64,000 nt of DNA, taken from contig NZ_JAKFFS010000003.1 in the NCBI RefSeq assembly GCF_021502725.1, positions 372,001-436,000 on the forward strand, given 5' to 3'. Source of the stretch: Dyadobacter sp. CY345 (lineage in GTDB: Bacteria; Bacteroidota; Bacteroidia; Cytophagales; Spirosomataceae). Position numbers and translations under genes: made by a program. Of this stretch, positions 1-10,700 are shown one piece after another. Positions within the stretch are counted from its first letter, which is position 1, and every line of letters begins with the position of its first letter. The notes beneath the pieces were generated by a model. That model ran no database searches. It worked only from the letters and a program-made list of their open reading frames with translations, and was not told where the DNA came from.

Positions 1-192
1 TACTTCCGTACTACGGACGTAACTGGAGAGATCACTCTTCCTGCTGGTGTTGAAATGGTTATGCCAGGTGACAACATCACAATTGAAGTGAAATTGATCA
101 GCAAAATTGCTATGGAAAAAGGTCTTCGTTTCGCGATTCGTGAAGGTGGACGTACCGTAGGTGCAGGTCAGGTAACTGAAATTCTTGACTAA
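1..192 (+). CDS. tuf: Elongation factor Tu, 3' end (partial)
   Basis: The frame is open from base 1 to a TAA at 190-192 and encodes the last 63 residues of EF-Tu, the GTPase that brings aminoacyl-tRNA to the ribosome. The C-terminal beta-barrel signature is clear: PGDNI near the middle, then [19 protein letters not shown] close to the end. The gene starts outside the window. It lies directly upstream of tRNA-Trp and secE, the usual Bacteroidota order. A hairpin terminator follows 18 bases after the stop, so tuf probably ends its own transcript here. Confidence 0.97.
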   Translation, partial: YFRTTDVTGEITLPAGVEMVMPGDNITIEVKLISKIAMEKGLRFAIREGGRTVGAGQVTEILD

Positions 193-210
193 GTCGGGAA
201 AGATTTAAAA

Positions 211-246
211 ACAAGTGCATTTCTGATGAAATGCACTTGTTTTTTA
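211..246 (+). terminator. Rho-independent terminator after tuf
   Basis: ACAAGTGCATTT pairs with AAATGCACTTGT around a short loop and is followed by a run of six T. It separates tuf from the tRNA-Trp/secE unit. Confidence 0.9.
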
Positions 247-265
247 TAAAAATAGTGTATCTTTG
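237..265 (+). promoter_or_regulatory. Promoter for tRNA-Trp / secE-nusG
   Basis: TATCTTTG at 258-265 matches the Bacteroidota -7 box TAnnTTTG exactly, and a TTG at 237-239 sits at the right distance for the -33 element. The predicted start of transcription is about 30 bases upstream of tRNA-Trp. The -33 element overlaps the arm of the tuf terminator. Confidence 0.7.
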
Positions 266-293
266 CAGCCCGAAACATTGGTTAGCACGGAAT

Positions 294-364
294 ACGGGTG
301 TAGTTCAAGGGTAGAATAGCGGTCTCCAAAACCGTTGATGGGAGTTCGAATCTCTCCACCCGTG
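294..364 (+). tRNA. tRNA-Trp (CCA anticodon)
   Basis: Acceptor ACGGGTG (294-300) pairs with CACCCGT (357-363), with discriminator G364. The anticodon loop CTCCAAA has CCA at 326-328. The T-arm GGGAG-TTCGAAT-CTCTC is regular. The terminal CCA is not encoded (GCA follows). The tRNA lies 18 bases upstream of secE and is probably cotranscribed with it. Confidence 0.95.
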
Positions 365-382
365 CATAAGCAAAAAGCAAAA

Positions 383-574
383 ATGGATAAATTTACTTCG
401 TTTCTAAAAGCATCTTGGGAAGAAATGACCGAGCATGTTACGTGGCCTCCCTTTAACGAGCTTCAGGCGAACACAACATTGGTGCTTGTTGGATCACTTA
501 TTTTTGCCTTTGTGGTAGGGATAATGGACTTTGTCTTTGAAAACGCACTCAGACTGTTTTATCAGTCTTTCTAA
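383..574 (+). CDS. secE: Preprotein translocase subunit SecE
   Basis: This 63-residue protein is the small essential subunit of the SecYEG channel in the inner membrane. It has the single-TM architecture of short bacterial SecE: an amphipathic N-terminal helix with the conserved EMTEHVTWPPFNEL motif, then one TM helix (about residues 33-52). The frame is open further upstream to an ATG at 335, but that lies inside tRNA-Trp, so the ATG at 383 (MDKFTSF) is the real start. nusG follows after 32 bases, the classic secE-nusG pairing. Confidence 0.95.
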   Translation: MDKFTSFLKASWEEMTEHVTWPPFNELQANTTLVLVGSLIFAFVVGIMDFVFENALRLFYQSF

Positions 575-606
575 GGTATTTTTTTTAGCGACACCCCCTG
601 AATGGT

Positions 607-1161
607 ATGAGTGGATTAAATTGGTTTGTATTGCGTGCTGTGTCAGGACAAGAGAAAAAGATCAAGTCCTATATTGAAAATGAAATAACACGGCAGAAAC
701 TCACAGAATTCGTTCCGCAGATTCTTATTCCTTCTGAGAAGATATATGAAATGCGTAATGGAAAGAAGCGGGTTAGGGAAAAGAACTTTTTCCCGGGATA
801 CATTATCATTTCCGCCGATCTGTCAAAAGGTGAGGTTTTGCACATTATAACAAGTATTCCAGGAGTAATCGGATTTCTGGGAAATGCTCAGGGAAATTCC
901 AAAGTACCGGTGCCGCTGCGTCAGGCAGAAATTAACCGGATTTTAGGAAGAGTAGACGAAGCTGAACACCACGAAGAAGCACCGAACATGTCGTTCATGA
1001 AAGGTGAAACTGTTAAAGTGGTAGATGGTCCTTTTAGTGGATTCATCGGTTTGGTGGAAGAAGTATTTGATGAGAAGAAAAAACTCAATGTAGTTGTAAA
1101 AATATTCGGGCGTAATACACCCGTTGAATTAAGTTACGCACAAGTAGAAAAGGATAATTGA
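607..1161 (+). CDS. nusG: Transcription termination/antitermination factor NusG
   Basis: At 184 residues this is full length. The N-terminal NGN domain begins NWFVLRAVSGQEKKIKSYIE and contains FFPGYI. The C-terminal KOW domain contains GETVKVVDGPFSGFIG at about residues 130-146. NusG binds the RNA polymerase clamp and links it to Rho or to the ribosome. It sits between secE and rplK as in most bacteria and is probably part of one transcript with them. About 20 bases of acidic linker sequence between the domains are typical of the phylum. Confidence 0.97.
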   Translation: MSGLNWFVLRAVSGQEKKIKSYIENEITRQKLTEFVPQILIPSEKIYEMRNGKKRVREKNFFPGYIIISADLSKGEVLHIITSIPGVIGFLGNAQGNSKVPVPLRQAEINRILGRVDEAEHHEEAPNMSFMKGETVKVVDGPFSGFIGLVEEVFDEKKKLNVVVKIFGRNTPVELSYAQVEKDN

Positions 1162-1240
1162 TTGAAAGAACGGGCAGGGTAAGCTTCCACTTGCATGTAA
1201 GCCGTTTAATTAATCAGTGAACCGCACAAATTCCAAAACA

Positions 1241-1690
1241 ATGGCAAAAGAAATAGGTGGATACGTCAAACTACAGGTAAAAGGTGGCTCAGCCAACCCT
1301 TCACCTCCAATCGGGCCGGCATTAGGTTCGAAAGGTTTGAATATCATGGAGTTTTGTAAGCAATTCAATGGCCGTACTCAGGATAAACCTGGTGTGGTAT
1401 TGCCGGTAGTTATTACGTACTACAAGGATAAGTCTTTTGACTTCGTCATTAAGACTCCCCCGGCCGCAAATCTTCTTCTGGAAGCATCAAAAGTAAAAGT
1501 TGGTTCGGCTCAGCCAAACCGTCTTAAAGTTGGTTCAGTTACTTGGGATCAGGTTCGTACGATCGCTGAGACTAAAATGCCTGATCTAAACTGCTTTACA
1601 ATTGATTCTGCTATGAAAATGATCGCGGGAACGGCTCGTAGTATGGGTATTACCGTAGCTGGCAAAGCCCCGTGGGAAGAAAACAACTAA
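1241..1690 (+). CDS. rplK: 50S ribosomal protein L11
   Basis: L11 is a 149-residue protein of the GTPase-associated centre that binds 23S rRNA. It begins [20 protein letters not shown] and contains the [22 protein letters not shown] motif region that is diagnostic of L11. The frame extends upstream to an ATG at 1217, but those eight residues (MNRTNSKT) are not part of L11, so the ATG at 1241 is preferred. rplA follows after 33 bases. Confidence 0.97.
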   Translation: MAKEIGGYVKLQVKGGSANPSPPIGPALGSKGLNIMEFCKQFNGRTQDKPGVVLPVVITYYKDKSFDFVIKTPPAANLLLEASKVKVGSAQPNRLKVGSVTWDQVRTIAETKMPDLNCFTIDSAMKMIAGTARSMGITVAGKAPWEENN

Positions 1691-1723
1691 GCGTAGTTTA
1701 ATTACGCTAAAGAAACAAAGAAC

Positions 1724-2422
1724 ATGGGAAAATTGACCAAAAAGCAAAAAGACGCTCTTTCGAAATACGACGCAACCCAGGCTTATACCTTGGAACAAGC
1801 TGCGGAGGTCCTGAAGACGATTTCTTATACTAAATTTGATTCATCTGTTGATATTGACGTTCGTTTGGGCGTTGATCCTCGTAAAGCTGATCAAATGGTA
1901 CGTGGCGTGGTAACATTGCCACACGGAACCGGAAAGGATGTTCGTGTATTGGTTTTGTGTACGCCTGATAAGGAAGCCGAAGCGAAAGAAGCAGGAGCAG
2001 ATTTCGTTGGTCTTGACGAGTTTATCACAAAGATAGAACAAGGCTGGACTGACATCGACGTGATTATCACAATGCCTAGTGTAATGGCAAAAGTTGGTAA
2101 GTTAGGTAAAGTATTGGGTCCTCGTGGTCTGATGCCAAACCCTAAATCAGGTACAGTTACACCAGATGTAGCTAAAGCTGTGAAAGAAGTTAAAGCAGGT
2201 AAAATTGATTTCAAGGTTGACAAATCAGGAATCATTCACGCCAGCGTAGGAAAGGTTTCTTTTGGACCAGACCAACTTGCACAGAATGCGACTGAGGTTA
2301 TTAACACCTTGATCCGCCTTAAGCCTTCGTCGGCAAAGGGTACTTACGTAAAAAGCATTCACTTGTCGTCTACGATGAGCCCGGGTGTGACTATTGACAA
2401 AAACACGATTCCAGGATTATAA
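1724..2422 (+). CDS. rplA: 50S ribosomal protein L1
   Basis: The 232-residue product matches full-length L1 of the ribosomal stalk. Visible signatures are [20 protein letters not shown] near residues 40-60 and [14 protein letters not shown] near residues 128-141. In other bacteria L1 also represses its own rplKA message; I could not identify a clear L1-binding hairpin in the rplK leader. The stop is one base before the rplJ start codon, indicating translational coupling. Confidence 0.97.
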   Translation: MGKLTKKQKDALSKYDATQAYTLEQAAEVLKTISYTKFDSSVDIDVRLGVDPRKADQMVRGVVTLPHGTGKDVRVLVLCTPDKEAEAKEAGADFVGLDEFITKIEQGWTDIDVIITMPSVMAKVGKLGKVLGPRGLMPNPKSGTVTPDVAKAVKEVKAGKIDFKVDKSGIIHASVGKVSFGPDQLAQNATEVINTLIRLKPSSAKGTYVKSIHLSSTMSPGVTIDKNTIPGL

Positions 2423-2423
2423 T

Positions 2424-2954
2424 ATGACACGGGAAGAGAAAGCAGTAATTATTGACGAGCTAAGTCAGAAATTCTCGAACACGCCATACTTCTATATCAC
2501 CAGTGCTGCAGGAATGACTGTAAGTGAGGTTAACGTACTTAGAGGCCTGTGCTTCGAGCGCGGTATCGAGTATCGTGTTGTAAAGAATACTCTGATTAGA
2601 AAAGCATTAGAAACACTAGATACGGATTATTCTTCTTTCGACACAGTTTTGAAAGGTTTTTCCGGAGTAATGTTTCACCCGGAGTCAGGTAAAGTTCCTG
2701 CACAGCTGATTAAAGAATTCAAGAAAAAAGCAGGTAGTGACAAGCTTAAATTTAAAGGAGCTTCTGTTGATTCATCTGTTTTTGTTGGTGAAAGCCAGCT
2801 TGACGTTCTGATCGCTCTTAAATCTAAACAAGAGATGGTTGGAGAGATTATCGGTCTGTTGCAATCTCCTGCCAAAAACGTTATCTCGGCTCTTTCGAGC
2901 GGTGGCAACAAATTGGCTGGTATTCTTAAGACTTTATCTGAGAAAGAAGACTAA
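2424..2954 (+). CDS. rplJ: 50S ribosomal protein L10
   Basis: L10 (176 residues) anchors the L7/L12 dimers on the ribosome. The N-terminal rRNA-binding domain begins MTREEKAVIIDELSQKF and includes the L10 segment YRVVKNTLIRKAL near residues 50-62. The C-terminal helix that binds L12 ends AGILKTLSEKED. The frame is open to an ATG at 2394 inside rplA, but the family starts at the ATG at 2424, one base after the rplA stop. Confidence 0.96.
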   Translation: MTREEKAVIIDELSQKFSNTPYFYITSAAGMTVSEVNVLRGLCFERGIEYRVVKNTLIRKALETLDTDYSSFDTVLKGFSGVMFHPESGKVPAQLIKEFKKKAGSDKLKFKGASVDSSVFVGESQLDVLIALKSKQEMVGEIIGLLQSPAKNVISALSSGGNKLAGILKTLSEKED

Positions 2955-2974
2955 TTTATTGAATATCTGCCCGG

Positions 2975-3010
2975 TTGAGCTCAGCGGGTCAGAGATAATA
3001 TTGAGCTCAA
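2975..3010 (+). other. Hairpin between rplJ and rplL
   Basis: TTGAGCTCA (2975-2983) is fully complementary to TGAGCTCAA (3002-3010), with an 18-base loop. There is an alternative smaller hairpin (CCCG 2970-2973 with CGGG 2985-2988). There is no T run. It may influence the higher expression of L12 relative to L10; that is inference. Confidence 0.45.
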
Positions 3011-3050
3011 AAATTCATCTATTTGTATAATCACAAAATCAAAAATAAAA

Positions 3051-3431
3051 ATGGCAGATTTGAAAGCTTTCGCGGAACAGCTTGTTAACCTTACGGTTAA
3101 AGAAGTGAACGAATTGGCTGCAATTCTTAAAGACGAATATGGTATCGAACCAGCAGCTGCAGGTGCAGTTATGGTTGCAGGTCCAGCTGGTGGCGGTGAC
3201 GCTCCGGTAGTTGAAGAGAAAACGTCTTTTGATGTAATTTTGAAAGCAGCAGGTGCTAGTAAACTAGCTGTTGTGAAATTGGTTAAAGACCTTACAGGTC
3301 TTGGACTTAAAGAAGCAAAAGAACTTGTTGACGGTGCACCGAAACCAGTTAAAGAAGGAGTTGCTAAGGACGAAGCAGAAGCTTTGAAAAAACAACTTGA
3401 AGAAGCTGGTGCTGAAGTTGAAGTGAAGTAA
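3051..3431 (+). CDS. rplL: 50S ribosomal protein L7/L12
   Basis: This 126-residue acidic protein forms the mobile stalk that recruits translation GTPases. Three parts are visible: the N-terminal dimerisation helix (to about residue 33), the Ala/Gly-rich hinge ([15 protein letters not shown], about residues 38-52), and the C-terminal factor-binding domain with [20 protein letters not shown]. The gene is 96 bases downstream of rplJ, in the standard L10-L12 pair, and is followed by a hairpin and a 333-base gap before rpoB. Confidence 0.97.
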   Translation: MADLKAFAEQLVNLTVKEVNELAAILKDEYGIEPAAAGAVMVAGPAGGGDAPVVEEKTSFDVILKAAGASKLAVVKLVKDLTGLGLKEAKELVDGAPKPVKEGVAKDEAEALKKQLEEAGAEVEVK

Positions 3432-3470
3432 TTTGCTTTATACCAATCATCAATAAAATCTTGGGAACAA

Positions 3471-3496
3471 GGCCTGACATTCGTCAGGTCTTTTCC
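3471..3496 (+). terminator. Terminator or attenuator between rplL and rpoB
   Basis: GGCCTGAC (3471-3478) pairs with GTCAGGTC (3483-3490), one G-T pair included, and TTTT follows. In the rplJL-rpoBC arrangement such a hairpin usually acts as a partial terminator. The rest of the 333-base gap (3432-3764) holds no ORF and no perfect TAnnTTTG box that I can see. Confidence 0.65.
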
Positions 3497-3764
3497 TATT
3501 TTGCATGTAGACCAAACAAATTTTACTTCTTGTCGTTTGGTATGTATGGCCGGGAATAAATTTTATTTCTGGTAAATCTAATTCTCCTTCCGGATAATTG
3601 GTCTGAAACACTTCTTTACTCGTAGAAAAGAAGAACAGGGGCCGTTATTCTTTTTTTCCTACGAGGCAAACGATTAAGGTTTTAAACTAATTAGTACGAT
3701 TGCGTGTTGTAACTTGTTACACGTCGCTTTGTTTTCGTTCTACTAACCCAAATCAGACATAGCC

Positions 3765-6700
3765 TTGGCTACAATTAAAGCAACTCCCAGAATTAATTTC
3801 TCCAGGATCAATCAAATCATTGATTATCCGGATCTGTTGGGAATCCAGGTACAATCATTCCGGGATTTCTTCAGTCTTGATACATCAGTAGAAGATCGTT
3901 CTGACGAAGGATTGTACAAAGTTTTCGCTGAAAACTTTCCTATTGCCGATTCTCGCGACAACTTCGTGCTCGAATTTATCGATTATTTATTAGAGCCACC
4001 AAAGTATTCTGTTGATGAATCTATTGATCGTGGATTGACTTATGCAGTTCCACTAAAAGCAAAATTACGTTTGATATGTAATGATGCTGATCATGAAGAA
4101 TTTGAAACCATTGAACAAGAGGTATTTTTAGGAAATATCCCTTACATGACGGACCGAGGTTCGTTTGTGATCAATGGTGCTGAACGTGTTATTGTTTCTC
4201 AGTTACACCGTTCGCCGGGTGTGTTCTTCTCAATGAGCAAGCACACAAACGGTTCTAAATTATATTCTGCACGTATTATTCCGTTTAAGGGTTCATGGAT
4301 TGAATTCTCAACTGACGTGAATAATGTCATGTATGCATATATTGACCGTAAGAAGAAATTCCCGGTTACTACGCTATTAAGAGCCATCGGTTTTGGTTCT
4401 GACAAGGATATTCTTGATCTCTTCGGACTTTCTGAGGAAATCGGAGCGACACCTACAAACTTGAAAAAAGCTGTTGGCCGTCGTTTGGCTGCGAGAGTTC
4501 TTCGCACCTGGACAGAAGATTTCGTGGATGAAGATACCGGTGAGGTAGTTTCTATCCAGCGTAACGAAGTATTGTTAGAGCGTGATTCAACAATCACTCC
4601 TGAGGATATCGAAGTTATTGTGGAATCTGGCCAGAAGTCAGTGATCCTTCACAAAGAAGACATGAATGTTGCGGATTATAATATCATTTATAATACGCTG
4701 CAAAAAGATAGCTCAAACTCTGATAAAGAGGCTGTTGAGCAAATTTACCGCCAGCTTCGTAACGCAGAGGCACCAGATGAACAAACTGCCAGAGATGTAA
4801 TCCAAAGTTTGTTCTTCAGTGATAAACGTTATGACCTTGGAGATGTTGGTCGTTATCGTATCAACAAAAAACTGGGTTCTGATACAAGTCTTGACGTTCG
4901 CGTTCTGACAACAGGTGATATCGTTTCAATCGTCAAGTATTTGATCGGTTTGATCAATGCGAAAGCAGTTGTCGATGATATTGACCACTTGTCAAACCGT
5001 CGTGTTCGTACTGTTGGTGAACAGCTTTACGCACAGTTCGGTGTAGGTTTGGCTCGTATGGCCCGTACCATAAAAGAACGTATGAACGTACGTGATAACG
5101 AAGATTTCAAGCCTGTTGATTTGATCAACGCGCGTACGCTTTCTTCTGTTATCAACTCTTTCTTTGGTACCAACCAGTTATCACAGTTCATGGATCAAAC
5201 AAATCCATTGGCTGAGATTACTCACAAAAGACGTATGTCTGCGCTTGGACCTGGTGGTCTTTCTCGTGAAAGAGCAGGTTTCGAGGTTCGTGACGTTCAC
5301 TACACCCACTACGGTCGTCTGTGTACAATCGAAACTCCGGAAGGACCGAACATTGGTTTGATATCATCTCTTTGCGTATTTGCCAAAGTTAACGGAATGG
5401 GTTTCATCGAAACTCCATACCGCGTAATCGATGGTTCAGGTAAATTGACGAACGAGCTTATATACATGACTGCCGAAGAAGAAGATTCCAAATACATCGC
5501 GCAGGCTAACGCCTCAGTTGATGGAGAAGGAAACTTTACGGTAGACAAAATCAAGACGCGTTTTGAAGGTGACTTCCCGATGGTTGATCCTTCTCAGGCT
5601 TCTTATATGGACGTTGCCGCTAACCAGATTGTATCGGTAGCAGCTTCTCTTATTCCTTTCCTCGAACACGATGATGCCAACCGTGCCTTGATGGGATCTA
5701 ACATGCAGCGTCAGGGTGTTCCATTGTTGCGCCCACAAGCGCCAATCGTTGGAACGGGCCTTGAAAAACGTGTTGCGATGGATTCACGTGCATTGGTAGT
5801 AGCTGAGGGTGACGGTGTGATTGAGTATGTGGATGCAACTAAAATTGTTGTTCGCTACGAAAGAACAGATGAAGAGCGTCTTGTTAGCTTTATCGAAGAC
5901 AGCGTATCTTACGATCTTGTTAAATTCCGTCGTACCAATCAGGATACTTGCTTAAATCTTCAACCAATGGTTCTTAAAGGCCAGAAAGTTTCAAAAGGTG
6001 AAGCATTATGCCAGGGATATGGTACAGAAGGTGGAGAACTTGCTTTGGGTCGTAACCTTTTGGTTGCGTTCATGCCTTGGCAGGGATACAACTTTGAGGA
6101 TGCGATTGTAATCTCGGAGAAAGTAGTTCGTGATGATATCTTTACTTCTATTCACATTGAAGAATTTGAATTGGAAGTTCGTGATACGAAACGTGGAGAA
6201 GAAGAACTTACTGCTGAAATTCCTAACGTAAGTGAGGAAACTGTTAAAAACCTTGATGAAAACGGTATCGTACAAGTTGGTACTGAAGTAAAAGAAGGAG
6301 ATATTTTGATTGGTAAGATCACTCCAAAAGGTGAGTCAGATCCAACTCCGGAAGAAAAACTTCTTCGTGCGATCTTTGGTGACAAAGCTGGTGATGTGAA
6401 GGATGCTTCGAAAAAAGCACCACCATCTATGAAAGGTGTTGTTATTGATACTAAACTTTTCTCTCGTCCTACGAAAGAAGAGCGTGCTAAGCACAAAGAC
6501 GAGTTGAAGTTACTTATGAAGAAATATGGCCGTGACTTGACAGCACTTCGCGGACGTATTATTGAGAAATTGGTTTCTTTGACTGATGGTAAAACAAGTC
6601 AGGGCGTTAAGCATAAATTTGGTGATGAGTTGATCAGCAAAGGAATGAAATTCAACGTGAGAAATATCTCTGAGAATTTGTTCCCAGCAAACAACCCATA

Positions 6701-7628
6701 CCGTGATGAAAGCCAGTATGCAGTGGTTGAGGAAGTAAACTTAATCGGTGACGTATTAACTGATTCATGGACTGAGGATGCGCATACAAACCGTCAGGTT
6801 TCTCTTGCATTGAAGAATTATCTTAACGCTCGCAGCGAGTTGATGGGCCGTTTCAAACGTGACCGTTTCGCTCTTGAAGTTGGAGATGAACTTCCTGCCG
6901 GTATCGTGAAACTTGCGAAAGTATATATCGCTAAGAAACGTAAATTGAAAGTAGGGGATAAAATGGCGGGTCGTCACGGTAACAAAGGGGTAGTTGCCCG
7001 TATCGTACGTGATGAAGATATGCCTTTCCTTGAAGACGGAACGCCAATGAACATCGTGTTGAACCCACTTGGGGTACCTTCTCGTATGAACATCGGTCAG
7101 ATTTACGAAACAATTCTTGCATGGGCAGGTCTTAAACTTGGTCGTCGCTATGCTACTCCGATCTTCGATGGAGCTACGGAAGCAGAAGTTGCGGCTGAAT
7201 TGAAAGAAGCTGGTTTGCCGGATTGGGGACGTACTTATCTATACAACGGACTTAGCGGAGAACGTTTTGACCAGCCAGTTACAGTTGGACTTATGTACAT
7301 GATGAAACTGGGTCACTTGGTTGACGATAAAATGCACGCACGTTCGATTGGACCATACTCGCTTATTACACAACAGCCATTGGGTGGTAAGGCTCAGTTT
7401 GGGGGTCAGCGTTTTGGAGAAATGGAAGTGTGGGCACTTGAAGCATTCGGTGCATCTCACATTCTTCAGGAAATCCTTACCGTGAAATCGGATGATGTAG
7501 TGGGTCGTGCCAAAGCATACGAAGCTATCGTAAAAGGTGAAAACCTTCCGAAACCTAATATTCCGGAGTCATTCAATGTACTTGTTCACGAGCTTCGTGG
7601 ATTGGCATTGGAAATTACGCTGGACTAA
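3765..7628 (+). CDS. rpoB: DNA-directed RNA polymerase subunit beta
   Basis: The 1287-residue beta subunit forms half of the polymerase active-site cleft. The rifampicin pocket is intact and of the sensitive type (QLSQFMDQ, then [13 protein letters not shown]). The C-terminal region carries [13 protein letters not shown] and [20 protein letters not shown]. The start codon must be TTG at 3765: the frame upstream has a TAA at 3744-3746 and no ATG or GTG in between, and the family N-terminus ([15 protein letters not shown]) starts exactly here. There is no Shine-Dalgarno sequence. rpoC follows 93 bases downstream with a strong hairpin between them. Confidence 0.97.
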   Translation: MATIKATPRINFSRINQIIDYPDLLGIQVQSFRDFFSLDTSVEDRSDEGLYKVFAENFPIADSRDNFVLEFIDYLLEPPKYSVDESIDRGLTYAVPLKAKLRLICNDADHEEFETIEQEVFLGNIPYMTDRGSFVINGAERVIVSQLHRSPGVFFSMSKHTNGSKLYSARIIPFKGSWIEFSTDVNNVMYAYIDRKKKFPVTTLLRAIGFGSDKDILDLFGLSEEIGATPTNLKKAVGRRLAARVLRTWTEDFVDEDTGEVVSIQRNEVLLERDSTITPEDIEVIVESGQKSVILHKEDMNVADYNIIYNTLQKDSSNSDKEAVEQIYRQLRNAEAPDEQTARDVIQSLFFSDKRYDLGDVGRYRINKKLGSDTSLDVRVLTTGDIVSIVKYLIGLINAKAVVDDIDHLSNRRVRTVGEQLYAQFGVGLARMARTIKERMNVRDNEDFKPVDLINARTLSSVINSFFGTNQLSQFMDQTNPLAEITHKRRMSALGPGGLSRERAGFEVRDVHYTHYGRLCTIETPEGPNIGLISSLCVFAKVNGMGFIETPYRVIDGSGKLTNELIYMTAEEEDSKYIAQANASVDGEGNFTVDKIKTRFEGDFPMVDPSQASYMDVAANQIVSVAASLIPFLEHDDANRALMGSNMQRQGVPLLRPQAPIVGTGLEKRVAMDSRALVVAEGDGVIEYVDATKIVVRYERTDEERLVSFIEDSVSYDLVKFRRTNQDTCLNLQPMVLKGQKVSKGEALCQGYGTEGGELALGRNLLVAFMPWQGYNFEDAIVISEKVVRDDIFTSIHIEEFELEVRDTKRGEEELTAEIPNVSEETVKNLDENGIVQVGTEVKEGDILIGKITPKGESDPTPEEKLLRAIFGDKAGDVKDASKKAPPSMKGVVIDTKLFSRPTKEERAKHKDELKLLMKKYGRDLTALRGRIIEKLVSLTDGKTSQGVKHKFGDELISKGMKFNVRNISENLFPANNPYRDESQYAVVEEVNLIGDVLTDSWTEDAHTNRQVSLALKNYLNARSELMGRFKRDRFALEVGDELPAGIVKLAKVYIAKKRKLKVGDKMAGRHGNKGVVARIVRDEDMPFLEDGTPMNIVLNPLGVPSRMNIGQIYETILAWAGLKLGRRYATPIFDGATEAEVAAELKEAGLPDWGRTYLYNGLSGERFDQPVTVGLMYMMKLGHLVDDKMHARSIGPYSLITQQPLGGKAQFGGQRFGEMEVWALEAFGASHILQEILTVKSDDVVGRAKAYEAIVKGENLPKPNIPESFNVLVHELRGLALEITLD

Positions 7629-7638
7629 TTTTTAGTCG

Positions 7639-7670
7639 TAAGCAGAGCGTCAGTAATGTCGCTCTGCTTA
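7639..7670 (+). other. Intercistronic hairpin between rpoB and rpoC
   Basis: TAAGCAGAGCG (7639-7649) and CGCTCTGCTTA (7660-7670) form a perfect 11-bp stem with a 10-base loop. No T run follows, so it is not a normal terminator. It could be an RNA processing or stability element. Confidence 0.6.
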
Positions 7671-7721
7671 GAAATGCAATACAAATTGAGTTTCGACTAA
7701 CAGACAAACGACTCTTTAATT

Positions 7722-10700
7722 ATGTCTTTCAAAAAGAACAAAAAACTAAATAGTGATTTTTCCAGAATGACAATCAGTCTGGCATCACCTGAATCGATAC
7801 TGGAAAGTTCATTCGGTGAAGTAACCCAGCCTGAAACTATCAACTACCGGACTTATAAGCCGGAAATGGGTGGTTTGTTCTGTGAGCGTATTTTCGGTCC
7901 TGTGAAGGACTGGGAATGTCATTGTGGAAAATACAAACGTATCCGTTATAAAGGTATCATCTGCGACCGTTGCGGTGTAGAAGTTACTGAGAAAAAGGTA
8001 CGTCGTGAGCGTATGGGACACATTGAACTTGTGGTTCCTGTTGCACACATCTGGTACTTCCGTAGCTTACCGAACAAAATCGGTTATTTGCTGGGATTGT
8101 CTACCAAAAAACTGGATCAGATCATTTACTACGAGCGATATGCCGTAGTTCAGGCGGGTGTTAAAGAAGAAGATGGCGTTAGCTACCTTGACTTCCTTAC
8201 AGAAGACGAATATCTTGACATCGTTGACAAACTTCCTCGTGAAAACCAATTGCTTCCTGACACGGATCCAAATAAGTTTATCGCGAAGATGGGTGCTGAT
8301 GCGCTGGAAATGCTTTTGAACCGTATCAAACTGGATGAGCTTTCATACGAACTTCGTCACCAGGCTGCAACAGATACTTCTCAGCAACGTAAAGCGGAAG
8401 CGCTTAAACGTCTGAAAGTTGTTGAAGCTTTCCGTGATGCAAATACTCGTGTTGAAAACCGCCCGGAATGGATGGTGATCAAAATGGTTCCGGTAATTCC
8501 ACCAGAACTTCGTCCGCTTGTACCTCTTGATGGTGGTCGTTTTGCGACTTCTGACTTAAATGACTTGTATCGCCGCGTTATCATTCGTAACAATCGTCTG
8601 AAACGTTTGATCGAGATCAAAGCGCCTGAGGTAATCTTACGTAACGAAAAACGTATGTTGCAGGAAGCGGTTGATTCGCTTTTTGATAACAGCCGTAAAG
8701 TGAACGCAGTACGTTCTGAAGGGAACCGTGCTTTGAAATCACTTTCTGATATGCTTAAAGGTAAGCAAGGACGTTTCCGTCAAAACTTACTCGGAAAGCG
8801 TGTCGATTATTCTGGTCGTTCTGTAATTGTTGTAGGACCGGAATTGAAACTGCATGAGTGTGGTTTGCCGAAAGATATGGCTGCTGAATTATTCAAGCCG
8901 TTTATCATTCGCAAGCTTATCGAGCGCGGAATTGTTAAAACTGTAAAATCAGCTAAGAAAATCGTAGATCGTAAGGATCCTGTGATTTGGGATATTTTGG
9001 AAAACGTTTTGAAAGGACACCCTGTTCTTCTAAACCGTGCTCCAACGCTTCACCGTTTAGGTATCCAGGCGTTCCAACCTAAGTTGATCGAAGGAAAAGC
9101 GATCCAGTTGCACCCATTGGTGTGTACTGCATTCAACGCTGACTTTGACGGTGACCAGATGGCCGTTCACGTGCCATTGGGTCAGGAAGCCGTTTTGGAA
9201 GCTTCGATGTTGATGCTTTCTTCTCATAACATCCTTAACCCTGCGAATGGTGCACCGATTACGGTACCCTCACAAGACATGGTTTTGGGTCTGTATTATG
9301 TAACAAAAGGTCGTGTAAGTACTCCTGAGTATCCAATTATTGGTGAAGGAATGATTTTCTACGGTCCTGATGAAGTTATCATCGCGATCAACGAAGGCAA
9401 ACTTTCTAAGCATGCCAATATCAAATGCCGTCTGCGTGTACGTAACGATGACGGAACCTTTGAAATTAAATTAGTCGACACAGTTGCCGGCCGTATCCTG
9501 TTCAACCAGGCGGTTCCAGCTGAGGTAGGTTATATTAATGAATTGCTTACCAAGAAAAAATTACAGCAGATCATCGGTTTGGTATTCAAACTTGCAGGTG
9601 TTGCCCGTACGGCGCAATTCCTGGATGAGATCAAAGAACTCGGTTTCCAAATGGCCTTTAAAGGTGGTTTGTCAATGGGGCTTAATGATGTAATGGTACC
9701 AGACGAAAAAGTAAAACTGATCGAGCAGGCGAAAATAGACGTTGAAAACGTCTGGAGTAACTACTTGATGGGTCTTATCACTGAAAACGAACGTTACAAC
9801 CAGGTTATCGACATCTGGACACGTGTGAACTCACGTATCACAGAAACGTTGATGAAGCAATTGGAAACAGATCAGGGTGGATTTAACTCCATCTATATGA
9901 TGATGCACTCCGGTGCACGTGGTTCCCGTGAACAAATTCGTCAGCTGGGTGGAATGAGGGGTCTTATGGCCAAGCCTCAGAAAAACATGGCTGGTGGAGC
10001 AGGTGAAATTATTGAAAACCCAATTCTTTCTAACTTTAAAGAAGGTCTTGACGTTTTGGAATACTTTATCTCAACGCACGGTGCGCGTAAAGGTCTTGCG
10101 GATACAGCCTTGAAAACAGCGGATGCAGGTTACCTGACCCGTCGTTTACATGATGTTGCGCAGGATGTTGTAGTAGTTGAAAACGACTGTGGTTCGCTTC
10201 GTGGTATTGCAATCTCTGCTTTGAAAGACAACGAAGATATCGTTGAACCACTTTCTGAGCGTATTTTGGGCCGTGTTAGTGTACATGATGTTTTTGATCC
10301 TTTGTCAGGAGAAATTATCCTTACATCTGGTCAGGAAATCACAGAAGAGATTGCTAACTACATTGATGAAACTAGTATCGAAAGCGTAGAAATCCGCTCT
10401 GTACTTACTTGCGAAACGCGTAATGGTGTTTGTGCGAAATGTTACGGACGTTCTCTTGCTTCGGCTTACATGGTTAACATCGGTGAAGCTGTGGGTGTAA
10501 TTGCATCGCAGTCAATTGGTGAGCCAGGTACGCAGCTTACACTTCGTACTTTCCACGTGGGTGGTACGGCATCCAACATTTCTGTTGATGCCAACATCAA
10601 AGCGAAGTTTGACGGAACAATTCAGTTTGAAGAACTTCGTCTGGTTGATTCTGTAAATAATGACGGAGATCCGATTACAGTGGTAATGGGCCGTTCAGGT

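Noticed and set aside
335..382. Upstream extension of secE
   Set aside because: It runs through tRNA-Trp, and the SecE family N-terminus matches the ATG at 383.
3703..3723. GTAAC/GTTAC inverted repeat before rpoB
   Set aside because: The 5-bp arms are separated by only two bases and the larger arms do not align; likely chance.
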